Positions 34,914 through 42,977 are shown, numbered from the stretch's first letter. The stretch is DNA of 64,000 nucleotides from Sediminicola luteus (GCF_002514735.1 NZ_NBWU01000001.1:620001-684000), one strand, 5' to 3'. The notes: generated by a model from the sequence alone, not told the origin. Numbers and translations are program-made.

Positions 34914-35028
34914 TTGGAAGGAGTTAACCAGTATCTAGTATTAACTGGGAAGCTGATATTCACGTCGGGGGTACAATTTTTAAGGGCCTAAACCCGTTAG
35001 CCCTTATGTTTACCATTAACCCTTTCCC

Positions 35029-36099
35029 TTGAAAAAAGCCCTAGTTTTTCTTTTGATACTTCATAACAGCCTACAATCGCAAGAATTGAGCGAGCAAGAA
35101 CAAATGCAAATCGACTTTGCCATTGATCTCTTTTACGCAGATGGTTCCAAAATTTTTGTTGACGGGCCGCTGTATTACACCAAAAAAACAGTCGACACCC
35201 CTTTGTTCTTGGCTCAGCTCCCCCCTAAGCAGGTGTTGAAAAACACTTTGGCCGCCTATGGTGAAATTGCGAAGCTGGAATTTGACGGCGAGGGCATGAT
35301 GCACTCCCTAAATGTAGTAGCCACTTTGGAAAATATCGATTGGCCCCTACCCGAACTGTTCCAAATCTCCTTGGTCGGGAACAAGCTATTAGATGCCCAA
35401 GGCCAGGCCGTGGCCCTTAACGATCAAATTAGTACCAGCCATACCTACTTTACCCAGACCCAGCACGAAAATGGAGAAAACAAAATCTATAAAACCCTGC
35501 AATTAAGCTCGGGTATGTTCTTTACCGAAGACCATGTCGATACCCCCAAGGGCGATCTAAGTTTTCAATTGGATCTGATCTCGGGTTATGAAACGGTAAA
35601 AATAGGACCCCAAGATACGGGTAAGAAATTTTCGTTTTTGGGGGTTGATTATACCGTTATCGGTATTCGTAACAACTATGTTATCATTCACCCGGACCAC
35701 TACGACCATGAAAAGGGGTTCCCTTTTAAGGTAATGCATCTAGACACCTCGAACAAAGCCCAATTTACCGAGTTGTCCTATGACGAAATCGAAGCCAGAA
35801 AGGAAGCTGGGGAAGTATTTGACAACGACGTTTTGGGTATGGGTACCGGAATGTTGAGCATTCCCCAAAACATGTATAAGATCTTTGAATCGGAACCGAA
35901 AATATCCAAGGCCGATTTTAAAAAGAAAGCCATGCCTTTATTATTGGCATCTTTAGCGGTTATAGGCGATGCCCCAAAAATGGCCGAGATATTAGGGCCC
36001 ACCTATATCGTTATCCAAGACCTGGCACCTATTGAGCAGCTGTATTTATATGCGCCAAAATCAACGGAAAGTTTGACCATTACGAAGGCCTTACAATAA
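35029..36099 (+). CDS. Exported protein of unknown function (TTG start)
   Basis: A 356-residue protein starting at a TTG codon (MKKALVFLLILHNSLQSQ), which is the only start placing the signal peptide at the N-terminus. The mature region has a mixed alpha/beta composition with no recognised motif: VDGPLYYTKKTVDTPLFLAQLPPKQ, FSFLGVDYTVIGIRNNYVIIHPDHYDHEKG, and a helical C-terminus. It ends three bases before the tRNA-Arg terminator on the opposite strand. Confidence 0.6.
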   Translation: MKKALVFLLILHNSLQSQELSEQEQMQIDFAIDLFYADGSKIFVDGPLYYTKKTVDTPLFLAQLPPKQVLKNTLAAYGEIAKLEFDGEGMMHSLNVVATLENIDWPLPELFQISLVGNKLLDAQGQAVALNDQISTSHTYFTQTQHENGENKIYKTLQLSSGMFFTEDHVDTPKGDLSFQLDLISGYETVKIGPQDTGKKFSFLGVDYTVIGIRNNYVIIHPDHYDHEKGFPFKVMHLDTSNKAQFTELSYDEIEARKEAGEVFDNDVLGMGTGMLSIPQNMYKIFESEPKISKADFKKKAMPLLLASLAVIGDAPKMAEILGPTYIVIQDLAPIEQLYLYAPKSTESLTITKALQ

Positions 36100-36121
36100 A
36101 AAACCCTCTCGACTGAGAGGG
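36096..36121 (-). terminator. Terminator of tRNA-Arg
   Basis: On the minus strand, CCCTCTC-AGTC-GAGAGGG followed by a run of six T residues forms a canonical terminator (stem at plus 36104-36110 and 36115-36121). It lies four bases after the tRNA 3' end. Confidence 0.85.
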
Positions 36122-36124
36122 CTT

Positions 36125-36199
36125 TGGTAGCCTCACCAGGACTCGAACCTGGATCTAAAGTTTAGGAAACTTCTATTCTATCCCTTGAACTATGAGGCC
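36125..36199 (-). tRNA. tRNA-Arg (anticodon CCT)
   Basis: Minus-strand cloverleaf of 75 nt with encoded CCA. Acceptor GGCCTCA with TGAGGCT, D arm AGTTCAAGGGATAG, anticodon stem GAAGT/ACTTT around loop TTCCTAA (anticodon CCT, reading AGG), T arm CCAGGTTCGAGTCCTGG. The downstream terminator makes it a complete unit. A broken copy of its 5' half lies 42 bases upstream. Confidence 0.95.
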
Positions 36200-36240
36200 A
36201 GTAAAATTGTTTTATACACATCGATCAACTTCTTTGTGTA

Positions 36241-36315
36241 TCTGGCCCTAGGAAACTTCTTCCCGATAGTTCCGATAATTATCGGAATCGGGACTATCCC
36301 TTGAACTATGAGGCC
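36241..36315 (-). pseudogene. Broken tRNA-Arg copy split by a palindrome
   Basis: On the minus strand the first 22 bases repeat tRNA-Arg exactly (GGCCTCATAGTTCAAGGGATAG from 36315 downward, given here in two parts: GGCCTCATAGTT, CAAGGGATAG). Then a palindrome is inserted (CCGATAATTATCGG core with TCCCGAT/ATCGGGA arms, 36261-36293), and AGAAGTTTCCTA of the anticodon arm resumes. After it the similarity ends, so the T arm and acceptor 3' strand are missing. It cannot be a functional tRNA. Confidence 0.8.
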
Positions 36316-36520
36316 AATACCCGAAAACATGCTTCGGGGCTGCAAAAATAATCGTTTTTTTAAAATTTGCATGCTATTCGATTCGTAATTCGCCTAAGCC
36401 CCTATTTACAATACTACCTAAAACCCTCACCGGTTTACCTGGGCTTGTCTTCCACCCCAACCAAAAAACATTGAAAAGCCCGCAAGGAAATAGAATACTT
36501 TTTTATCTTTTACCTACAGA

Positions 36521-36567
36521 AAACTGACAATTGTCAGTTTGCAATCCGTTTGGGCGATCTATCTTTG
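36521..36567 (+). promoter_or_regulatory. Promoter and CopY-box-like operator of the copper receptor operon
   Basis: AAACTGACAATTGTCAGTTT (36521-36540) is a perfect 20-base palindrome whose centre, GACAATTGTC, fits the CopY/BlaI-type operator pattern KACAnnTGTM. It overlaps the -33 TTTG (36538-36541). The -7 TATCTTTG (36560-36567) is perfect and 18 bases away. An operator on the -33 element implies repression. The predicted transcription start is near 36572, at or next to the ATG. Confidence 0.65.
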
Positions 36568-36571
36568 TGCC

Positions 36572-36949
36572 ATGCAAGAGAAAGTTTCCCTTTTTCCGTT
36601 GGTATTGGCCCTTATGGTGCTCTTCGGTTCTTTTAAGGCCTCTTTCTCTTATGCCTACTATTTTATGGATACCGATGGGTTTATACAAACCTTTTGTGAA
36701 AACGTAGACAAGCCCGAACTCGATTGTAGGGCCAAGTGTTTTCTAAAAACGATAAACCAAGAGGTACCCGGGGATGCCGACGAACCCCAAAAGCATACTT
36801 TCGTCTACCGACTGTTGCTTTACCCCATGCAATTGGAGCAACTTCAACTCAATTCGATCGACCCGGCCAACCAACACAATTTCCGTTACCAAAACGGCTT
36901 TTCGCAGTGGCAACCGCTTACGGGTGGCCAACCCCCCGAGCTGGTATAA
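36572..36949 (+). CDS. Small Cys-containing exported protein upstream of a copper receptor
   Basis: A 125-residue protein with an N-terminal hydrophobic segment (about 6-28) and cysteines C42, C52 and C56 in FCENVDKPELDCRAKCFLK, then a polar tail. Proteins of this shape are found next to metal TonB receptors in Bacteroidota, and the cysteine cluster could bind copper or another thiophilic metal. The ATG at 36572 follows the -7 element by four bases, so the message may be leaderless; the earlier in-frame ATG at 36539 lies inside the promoter. Function inferred from context only. Confidence 0.6.
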   Translation: MQEKVSLFPLVLALMVLFGSFKASFSYAYYFMDTDGFIQTFCENVDKPELDCRAKCFLKTINQEVPGDADEPQKHTFVYRLLLYPMQLEQLQLNSIDPANQHNFRYQNGFSQWQPLTGGQPPELV

Positions 36950-37104
36950 TTCCGCTTATACTTTATTGACACTTCCGTAGCAGGGTTTCCTATGGTTTCT
37001 CCTGAACACCTTACCGTGTCATACCATCATTTTCATATACGAACCCGGAAGGGGTAACACTGGCCAAACAAGCCCTCAAGACCTCCTTCCAAAAAATACT
37101 ACCT

Positions 37105-39201
37105 ATGCGTACTTTTTTCGCACTATTCATGGGTGCCCTATGGCTACCCCTATCGTTATCCGCCCAAGAACAAGAAACCGATAGCACCGAGAAGCAAACC
37201 ACTTTTTTAAACGAGGTAATCGTAACCGGTAACCTAAAGACCGACCCGGTACTGACCGAAACCGCAAACGACCTGGCCCAAAAAATCGTACAACCCAAAA
37301 ACGTGGCCGACCTCTTTAAGGATGTCAATGGCTTTTCATTGATCAAAAGGGGCAATTACGCCATAGATCCCAGTTTTAGGGGATCGCAATACGAACAGCT
37401 GAACCTACAGTTCAACGGGGGTACCAAGGCCATGCATGCCTGTCCCAACCGAATGGACCCGGTGACCACCCATATTATCCCGGAGGAAATCGCCGATATC
37501 GAGGTCATCAAAGGGCCTTATTCGGTGCGTTACGGCGCCACTTTTGGGGGTATCGTTAACCTGGTGACCCAAATGCCCGACCTAAACGAAAAAGGTTTAA
37601 GCGGATTTGTCCATGGCGGGTACGAAAGCAATGGGAATACGGTGGTTACCTCTGCCGGACTCACACAGGTTTGGGACCGTTGGGATGTTATGGCCACCGG
37701 AGGATACCGCGATTTTGGAAATTATGAAGATGGAGATGGTACCGAGATCCCCTCAGCATTCCGTTCTACCGATTATGGGGTACGTTTAGGATTCCGCCCA
37801 ACCGAAGACCAACGTTTACAGGCCCACTGGCGCCAGTCTTTCGGTCGTGACGTATTACATGCCGGTTTGCCCATGGATACCGAATACGACGACAGCTCCA
37901 TCCTTTCTTTGGACTATAGCCACAAAGCCTTAAACGGATTCTTTACCAAACTCGCTGCCAAGGCCTACTATTCGTATGTAGACCATTTGATGAGCAATGT
38001 AAACCGACCCAATTTTATGATGGTACATGCCGTTTCGCCGGTAGAGGCCACCACCGTGGGCGGTAAATTGGAACTCACTTCCAAAAAACTGGGTAAGACC
38101 TGGTTTTATCTGGGTGCCGATTATTTCGGTATTGCCCGTGAAGGCAACCGTACCCGAACCATAAAACGCAATATGATGGGCATGCCTCTTGCCCAACCCA
38201 TGGTGAAGGTAGACAAGATATGGCAAGATGCCTATGTAAACGACTTGGGTATCTTTTGGGAAGCCAAACACCCACTGACCGACAAGACCTTACTTACCGT
38301 TGGCGCCCGTTACGACAGGGTGGTCTCTGAGGCCCAAGACCCGGCCGAAGACTTCTTGACCATGTATCCAGACTTGGATAAACGTACCGAGAACAATATC
38401 TCGGCCACTGCCTCCATTAAATACCGTATGACGGAAGATTTTCTCTTGGAAATGGCCTATGGCCGCGGGGTAAGATCGGCCAATATGACCGAGCGTTTTA
38501 TCAACCATTTTAGTGTAGGGCCCGACGGATTTGAATATGTAGGTAACCCCAATCTGGATGCCGAGGTAAACAACCAGTTCGAAATTGGCTTTAAAGGAAA
38601 GGCCCATGGGGAAACCAGTTCTTTTGACTACGGACTATCGGCCTATTATTCGATCTACGACAACCATATCGTACCGATCATAGACCCCAACGTTCCCCGA
38701 AAGTATATGCCCACCACCCCACCCACCGTGGCCAAAGTGTACCAAAACGTAGACGATGCCTACAAAACCGGATTCGAGGCTTATGGTAGTCTTAACTTTG
38801 CCGAACATTTTGAACTGGGCACCCAATTGTCGTATGTCTATGCCAAGAATAAAGACCTGAACGAACCCTTACCCCTTATACCACCGTTTACCGCCCGGTT
38901 TACCGCTGGTTTTGACAACAGCAAGTTTTGGGGTAAAATCGACTGGACCTTAAAATCGTCACAGGAGAACATATCGGAATCCTTTGCCGAGCAAGTGACC
39001 CCGGGTTATGGACTGGTTGACCTAAGGGCCGGTATCCGGGCATTTAAAAACCTTGATATCGGTGTGGCCGCCATGAATGTTTTTGACAAGACCTATCACG
39101 ATCATCTGAATTTTTCCTTTGCCAACCAGCCTGGTTTTGGACGGGTACCGATCAACGATCCCGGAAGGAACCTTTCGGCTTTCGTACAGTATAAGTTTTA
39201 A
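37105..39201 (+). CDS. TonB-dependent copper receptor (OprC/NosA-like)
   Basis: A 698-residue outer-membrane receptor: signal peptide 1-20, plug domain about 35-155, 22-strand barrel to the C-terminal aromatic (VQYKF). There is no CarboxypepD_reg extension. The copper-binding residues of OprC, CxxxM and HxM, are both found: C113-PNR-M117 in the plug (HACPNRMDP) and H294-L-M296 in the barrel (YVDHLMSN). This points to uptake of copper ions. It lies 155 bases after a Cys-rich small gene, behind a CopY-box-like operator, and a strong terminator follows. Confidence 0.85.
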   Translation: MRTFFALFMGALWLPLSLSAQEQETDSTEKQTTFLNEVIVTGNLKTDPVLTETANDLAQKIVQPKNVADLFKDVNGFSLIKRGNYAIDPSFRGSQYEQLNLQFNGGTKAMHACPNRMDPVTTHIIPEEIADIEVIKGPYSVRYGATFGGIVNLVTQMPDLNEKGLSGFVHGGYESNGNTVVTSAGLTQVWDRWDVMATGGYRDFGNYEDGDGTEIPSAFRSTDYGVRLGFRPTEDQRLQAHWRQSFGRDVLHAGLPMDTEYDDSSILSLDYSHKALNGFFTKLAAKAYYSYVDHLMSNVNRPNFMMVHAVSPVEATTVGGKLELTSKKLGKTWFYLGADYFGIAREGNRTRTIKRNMMGMPLAQPMVKVDKIWQDAYVNDLGIFWEAKHPLTDKTLLTVGARYDRVVSEAQDPAEDFLTMYPDLDKRTENNISATASIKYRMTEDFLLEMAYGRGVRSANMTERFINHFSVGPDGFEYVGNPNLDAEVNNQFEIGFKGKAHGETSSFDYGLSAYYSIYDNHIVPIIDPNVPRKYMPTTPPTVAKVYQNVDDAYKTGFEAYGSLNFAEHFELGTQLSYVYAKNKDLNEPLPLIPPFTARFTAGFDNSKFWGKIDWTLKSSQENISESFAEQVTPGYGLVDLRAGIRAFKNLDIGVAAMNVFDKTYHDHLNFSFANQPGFGRVPINDPGRNLSAFVQYKF

Positions 39202-39211
39202 TGAAATCCAC

Positions 39212-39244
39212 AGACCTGACAGGTTACCAAAACCTGTCAGGTCT
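39212..39244. repeat. Perfect 14-bp inverted repeat
   Basis: AGACCTGACAGGTT (39212-39225) and AACCTGTCAGGTCT (39231-39244) pair without mismatch around five bases. No T-run follows on either strand, so it is better seen as a REP-type repeat or an mRNA-stabilising hairpin than a terminator. Confidence 0.65.
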
Positions 39245-39337
39245 ACGATAACTCGATTCGACCGTTCCGCAGACGGTCTGGTACGATCAATCAAGGGAGG
39301 TTGATTTCTGATACTACAATAGAATTGAGTACTACAA

Positions 39338-39370
39338 GAAGACGGGTCCGCAGCCCGTCTTCTTTCTTTT
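39338..39370 (+). terminator. Terminator of the copper receptor operon
   Basis: AAGACGGG (39339-39346) pairs with CCCGTCTT (39354-39361) around TCCGCAG, followed by CTTTCTTTTT. A second hairpin 80 bases upstream (GACCGT...ACGGTC, 39259-39277) has a similar TCCGCAG loop. Confidence 0.8.
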
Positions 39371-39415
39371 TACATTTAAAGGGTTTGCTTATTTTTAGCA
39401 AAAAACCGCCAAACC

Positions 39416-39988
39416 TTGGAAACTTTCATCAAAAAAACCAAAGACACCATTATTTCCGGGATTATTCTTTCCCTACCTATTTTCATTCTTATTGCCATTT
39501 ACCAAAAACTATACGGATTCCTATATGGTTTCGGACATAAAATAACGGCCGCCTTGGGGCTGCATGAAGTAGAAGGCGTAGATATCGCCCCTATTCTTAC
39601 CTCTTTATTATTAATCGTGGCCCTGTATGTGTTCGGTTTACTGGGAAGGGTTTCCAAAATAGTTAATGGCAAGGATTGGATCGAGAACAATGTACTTACC
39701 TATATCCCTACCTATTCAAAATATAAAGCCACCATGATGAAAAAACTTCAGCCGGGTGAAGATCTTAGACAGCCCGTGTTCGTCGAAATGGCCGAAGGTT
39801 GGAAACCCGGACTCTTGGTACATGCCGAAAAACAAAAAGCCACCGTGTTTTTACCCTCTACCCCCGATACCGATTTGGGTGAGGTTTGGGTGGTCGACGA
39901 AGCCAAGGTTCGGCAGGTAAATATGACCGCTAAAGAATTTAAGACCGCGGTATTGCTTTCGGGGAAGGGCTTAAAGGTGGAAGCCTAG
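39416..39988 (+). CDS. DUF502 family membrane protein (TTG start)
   Basis: A 190-residue DUF502 protein with two transmembrane helices (about 11-33 and 60-80) and a C-terminal cytoplasmic or periplasmic beta domain. Family signature: KDTIISGIILSLPIFILIAIYQKL, a short linker, then VALYVFGLLGRV and the EGWKPGLLVHAEKQKATVFLPSTPDTDLGEVWVVDEAKV segment. The TTG start at 39416 is used because no earlier ATG is open and the family begins here. Role unknown; DUF502 proteins are predicted transporters or scaffold proteins. Confidence 0.75.
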   Translation: METFIKKTKDTIISGIILSLPIFILIAIYQKLYGFLYGFGHKITAALGLHEVEGVDIAPILTSLLLIVALYVFGLLGRVSKIVNGKDWIENNVLTYIPTYSKYKATMMKKLQPGEDLRQPVFVEMAEGWKPGLLVHAEKQKATVFLPSTPDTDLGEVWVVDEAKVRQVNMTAKEFKTAVLLSGKGLKVEA

Positions 39989-40096
39989 GCTGAACGCCTC
40001 CTATTACACATTCAATTCAGGAATACCCTGTAGTTCTGAACCCTCGGGCCTTCCTTAAGAACAATTATCAAAGGAAGTTAATGGCGCTATCCAGGT

Positions 40097-40137
40097 AAAA
40101 AAAACCTCTCTTCCCGAAAGCTATCGAAAAAGAGAGG
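40097..40137 (-). terminator. Terminator of the SQR gene
   Basis: On the minus strand, CCTCTCTT (plus 40130-40137) pairs with AAGAGAGG (plus 40105-40112) and eight T residues follow. The convergent DUF502 gene has no T-run on its side. Confidence 0.8.
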
Positions 40138-40155
40138 GGCCTGGGCCATGGGCCA

Positions 40156-41421
40156 CTACACTTCTTTACCCTGCATCATTTTATTCCAATACAAATAGGG
40201 TAACATATGTTTTTTGAACATATACAAACGCCAATGCTCCTTGGCGCTATTGAACACCAACATGCGTTTTAGTTTGGGGTCGGGTATAAAGTTGTTGTTA
40301 TAGTCGAATTCGGCCAAGACCATCTTGCCATAACCGGTAACCAGAGGGCACGAAGAATAGCCATTATACCCGGTATTATCGGCCTGTTTTTTCGCCAAGA
40401 GTTTTAAGAGGTTATCGACCACAATCGGGGCCTGTTTTCTAATGGCTGCGCCCGTTTTGGCAGTTGGGAGTCCGGCTACATCGCCCAAACCAAAAATATT
40501 GGGGTATTTTTTGTGCTGAAGGGAGTGATGATCTACATCCAGCCAGCCATTGGCATTCACCAAATCGGAATCTTGAACGAACTGGGGAGCGGTTTGGGGC
40601 GGTGCCAAATGCAACATATCGTAAGGCATATCGATAATGGACTCGCCCTGTATATGTTCGCCGGTAGAATCGTCTTCGTTGATCACACAGGTATTGTCGC
40701 CCGGATTGGCATTTTTAAAATACACCACCTTATTGTCGGAATCGATTTTAATAGGGGTATAATGTGTACGAAAATCGATATTGTAACGGTGTAACACCTT
40801 GGTCAGGGTCTCTTTTATGGGTTTTACCCCAAAGATGACCGTACCAGGTGTGGCAAAGACCACATTGGTCTTATCGGCCAGACCGTGCTTTTTAAAATAG
40901 TGCGATGCCAAATAGGCTATTTTTTGGGGTGCACCCCCACATTTGATCGGGGTGGCCGGTTGGGTAAAGATGGCATTACCACCCTTAAAGTTTTGCAGCA
41001 CCTTCCAGGTATGTTCGGGATCGGTATAGTTACTACAAACATTTTCTTTGCGTTCCAAAGCCTCGGTAAGGCCTTCTATCAGATGAGGGGCCATGACCAG
41101 ACCGGGAGCTACCACCAAATAATCGTATTGCAATTTACCGCCGTTTCGGGTGCTTATCGCATTGTTGACCGGATCGAACCCTTCGGCATAATCCTTGATC
41201 CATGTTACCCCTTTGGGCATGACCGATGCCGTAGGCCGGGCGGTTTTCCCAAATTGGTAATCCCCAGCCCCTACCAAGGTCCAGGCGGGTTGGTAATAAT
41301 GGGTCTCACTGGGTTCTAAGACCGCAATATCGAGTTTGGGGTCTTTTTTTAACAATTGTGCCGCGATCATAATTCCGGCCGTACCCCCGCCAATGACCAC
41401 GATTTGATGATGTCCCTCCAT
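40156..41421 (-). CDS. sqr: Sulfide:quinone oxidoreductase (SQOR-like type)
   Basis: A 421-residue FAD enzyme that oxidises sulfide to a persulfide or polysulfide and passes electrons to quinone. FAD loop GGGTAG (11-16), HYYQPAWTLVGAG (41-53), the active-site cysteines C161 (PIKCGGAPQ) and C358 (GYSSCPLVTGYGK) positioned as in the human/type II SQOR group, and the second FAD motif GLGDVAGLPTAKTGAA (311-326). A Crp-type palindrome and a -7 element precede it, shared with the divergent hydroxylase gene. It is the entry step of the sulfide system encoded between 40 and 52 kb. Confidence 0.88.
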   Translation of the reverse strand: MEGHHQIVVIGGGTAGIMIAAQLLKKDPKLDIAVLEPSETHYYQPAWTLVGAGDYQFGKTARPTASVMPKGVTWIKDYAEGFDPVNNAISTRNGGKLQYDYLVVAPGLVMAPHLIEGLTEALERKENVCSNYTDPEHTWKVLQNFKGGNAIFTQPATPIKCGGAPQKIAYLASHYFKKHGLADKTNVVFATPGTVIFGVKPIKETLTKVLHRYNIDFRTHYTPIKIDSDNKVVYFKNANPGDNTCVINEDDSTGEHIQGESIIDMPYDMLHLAPPQTAPQFVQDSDLVNANGWLDVDHHSLQHKKYPNIFGLGDVAGLPTAKTGAAIRKQAPIVVDNLLKLLAKKQADNTGYNGYSSCPLVTGYGKMVLAEFDYNNNFIPDPKLKRMLVFNSAKEHWRLYMFKKHMLPYLYWNKMMQGKEV

Positions 41422-41446
41422 GCTGTTACTTTTTTTATGGTTCCGC

Positions 41447-41493
41447 TAAATATAAAGGTAGTATTTTACCTATTTTGTAACTCGGGTTACAAA
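41447..41493 (-). promoter_or_regulatory. Crp/Fnr-type promoter of SQR
   Basis: Minus-strand promoter. The palindrome GTAAC-TCGG-GTTAC (41477-41490, centre 41483.5, flanked by TTT/AAA) lies exactly 33 bp upstream of the centre of a -7 element TATATTTA (41447-41454, centre 41450.5). The implied distance from the start site, about -41, is the class II Crp position. No -33 TTG is needed here. Confidence 0.7.
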
Positions 41494-41536
41494 TGCTTGC
41501 GAATACCTCGATTTCAATAAGACAATACTACCTATT

Positions 41537-41583
41537 ATGGTAACTTGGGTTACGAAAAATCCGAATTCTAGCAACTAACTTGC
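41537..41583 (+). promoter_or_regulatory. Crp/Fnr-type promoter of the fatty acid hydroxylase gene
   Basis: Plus-strand promoter. GTAAC-TTGG-GTTAC (41540-41553, centre 41546.5) lies 33 bp upstream of the centre of TAACTTGC (41576-41583), a -7-like element. The same TACCTATT..TG context precedes this box and the SQR box 63 bp to its left, so the two sites look like a duplication. Confidence 0.6.
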
Positions 41584-41599
41584 GTCAAATTTTCCCTGT

Positions 41600-42475
41600 A
41601 TGTATACAGATGCTTTTTTAAACGCCTTGATTGGTTCGGCCCAGTGGACCTGGAAATCCATCTTGTTCCAAGTGCCCTGGTACTCCAATTACTTTTGGGG
41701 CCTAACCCTGCTTTCATTGGTCGTCTGGGGGCTCGAATTGCTTTTTCCTTGGCGGAAAGATCAGAAACCCCTGCGCAAAGACTTTTGGTTGGATGGTTTT
41801 TATATGTACTTTAATTTCTTTGTATTCTCGGTGGCCATCAGTGGTTTTTACAAAGCCATCGGACTGTTTTTCGGGGGCATGGGTATCAGTATGCAATCGT
41901 TGGCCCTGTTGGATTTAAAAAGCCTACCCGCTTGGGCACAATTACTACTGTTTTTCGTCTTGCTCGATTTCGTACAGTGGTTCACCCATGTACTTCTACA
42001 TAAAACACCTTGGTTTTGGCGTTTTCATCAGGTACACCATAGTGTGAAGGAAATGGGTTTTGCCGCGCACCTACGTTACCATTGGATGGAAAACCTGCTC
42101 TACAAGCCTTTAAAAACCGTCGGATTAATGCTTTTGGGCGGATTTGAACCTGAACAGGCCTATATCGTGCACTTTACCGCCATAGCCATTGGGCATTTGA
42201 ACCATGCCAACATCCGGATTACCTGGGGGCCCTTAAAATACCTTTTGAACAATTCGGTAATGCACCTGTACCATCATGCCTATAACCTACCCGAACATAA
42301 GCCTTATGGTATGAATTTCGGAATCAGTCTCAGTCTTTGGGATTATATTTTCGGTACCGCCCATGTACCCGACGACAATGCCCACATTCAATTGGGTTAC
42401 CCGGGCGACGAGCATATGCCCGACAGCTTTATGGGCCAATTGGGCCATGGGTTTAAGGACGCTTCTAATAAGTAA
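41600..42475 (+). CDS. Fatty acid hydroxylase/sterol desaturase superfamily protein
   Basis: A 291-residue integral membrane di-iron oxygenase. The eight-histidine signature is present: H130-x3-H134 (THVLLHK), H143-x2-HH 146-147 (FHQVHHS) and H222-x2-HH 225-226 (MHLYHHAYN) with H200/H202 in GHLNHAN. Four helices (about 30-50, 68-88, 115-132, 175-200) surround the site. Members hydroxylate or desaturate lipids, including sphingoid bases. It is divergent from SQR and has a matching Crp-type promoter, so it belongs to the sulfide-responsive set by prediction; the substrate lipid is unknown. Confidence 0.8.
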   Translation: MYTDAFLNALIGSAQWTWKSILFQVPWYSNYFWGLTLLSLVVWGLELLFPWRKDQKPLRKDFWLDGFYMYFNFFVFSVAISGFYKAIGLFFGGMGISMQSLALLDLKSLPAWAQLLLFFVLLDFVQWFTHVLLHKTPWFWRFHQVHHSVKEMGFAAHLRYHWMENLLYKPLKTVGLMLLGGFEPEQAYIVHFTAIAIGHLNHANIRITWGPLKYLLNNSVMHLYHHAYNLPEHKPYGMNFGISLSLWDYIFGTAHVPDDNAHIQLGYPGDEHMPDSFMGQLGHGFKDASNK

Positions 42476-42600
42476 CTGAGTCCTAAAAAAGAGGCTGCTA
42501 TTACAAATCTGCGCCTTAAATTACTGATTACCCATTACCAACGATCATAGTAACACATTACGGCCTCATGAATCCCCGTGTTCTTGGGTTATGAATAGTT

Positions 42601-42661
42601 GTTACACAGCGTATCACGGAGCACCGCAGAGTTTTACAGAGTTTCTTACCCTTGATACTTG
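42601..42661. repeat. Degenerate relative of the 163-bp palindromic repeat
   Basis: The sequence GTTACACAGCG...CACGGAG...CGCAGAGTTTTACAGAGTTTC...CCCTTGATACTTGC follows the right half of the repeat copies at 24641 and 60867 in the same order. It lies in the 202-bp gap between the hydroxylase and thioredoxin genes, and no gene was seen there. Confidence 0.5.
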
Positions 42662-42677
42662 CTTTAAGGCAATTCGT

Positions 42678-42977
42678 TTAATTCGATTCGATCAATCGGA
42701 TCAATTCTTGGGCAGGTACTACACCCGATTGGCGCCAGAGTTGTTTGCCGTTTTTGAACAACATTAGAGTAGGTACACCACGCACTTGATATTGGGCAGC
42801 CAAGGCTTGGTTTTTGTCCACATCTATCTTTAAGATAGCCGCCTTTTCCCCCACCGCGGTCTTTACTTCGGTCAAGATCGGGGCCATCATTTTACAGGGT
42901 CCGCACCACTCGGCAAAAAAATCGATGAGTACGGGTTTGTCGCTATTGATGATATCGTTAAAGTTCGCCATTTTCAT
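42678..42977 (-). CDS. Thioredoxin
   Basis: A 99-residue thioredoxin with active site W24-C25-G-P-C28 and cis-Pro in [11 protein letters not shown]. No signal peptide, so cytoplasmic. Its start overlaps the end of the di-haem cytochrome gene by 20 bases in an operon ordered HMA protein, cytochrome, thioredoxin. Thioredoxins reduce disulfides and persulfides, and here could recycle protein persulfides formed in the sulfide pathway; that role is inference. Confidence 0.9.
   Translation of the reverse strand: MKMANFNDIINSDKPVLIDFFAEWCGPCKMMAPILTEVKTAVGEKAAILKIDVDKNQALAAQYQVRGVPTLMLFKNGKQLWRQSGVVPAQELIRLIESN

Noticed and set aside
36539-36571. Upstream in-frame start of the copper operon small gene at 36539
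   Set aside because: It falls within the operator, -33 and -7 elements, which makes an earlier translation start impossible for that transcript.
42540-42575. GTAACACATTAC as a Crp-type box
   Set aside because: Spacing and the second half do not match the palindrome, and no -7 element lies 33 bp downstream on either strand.
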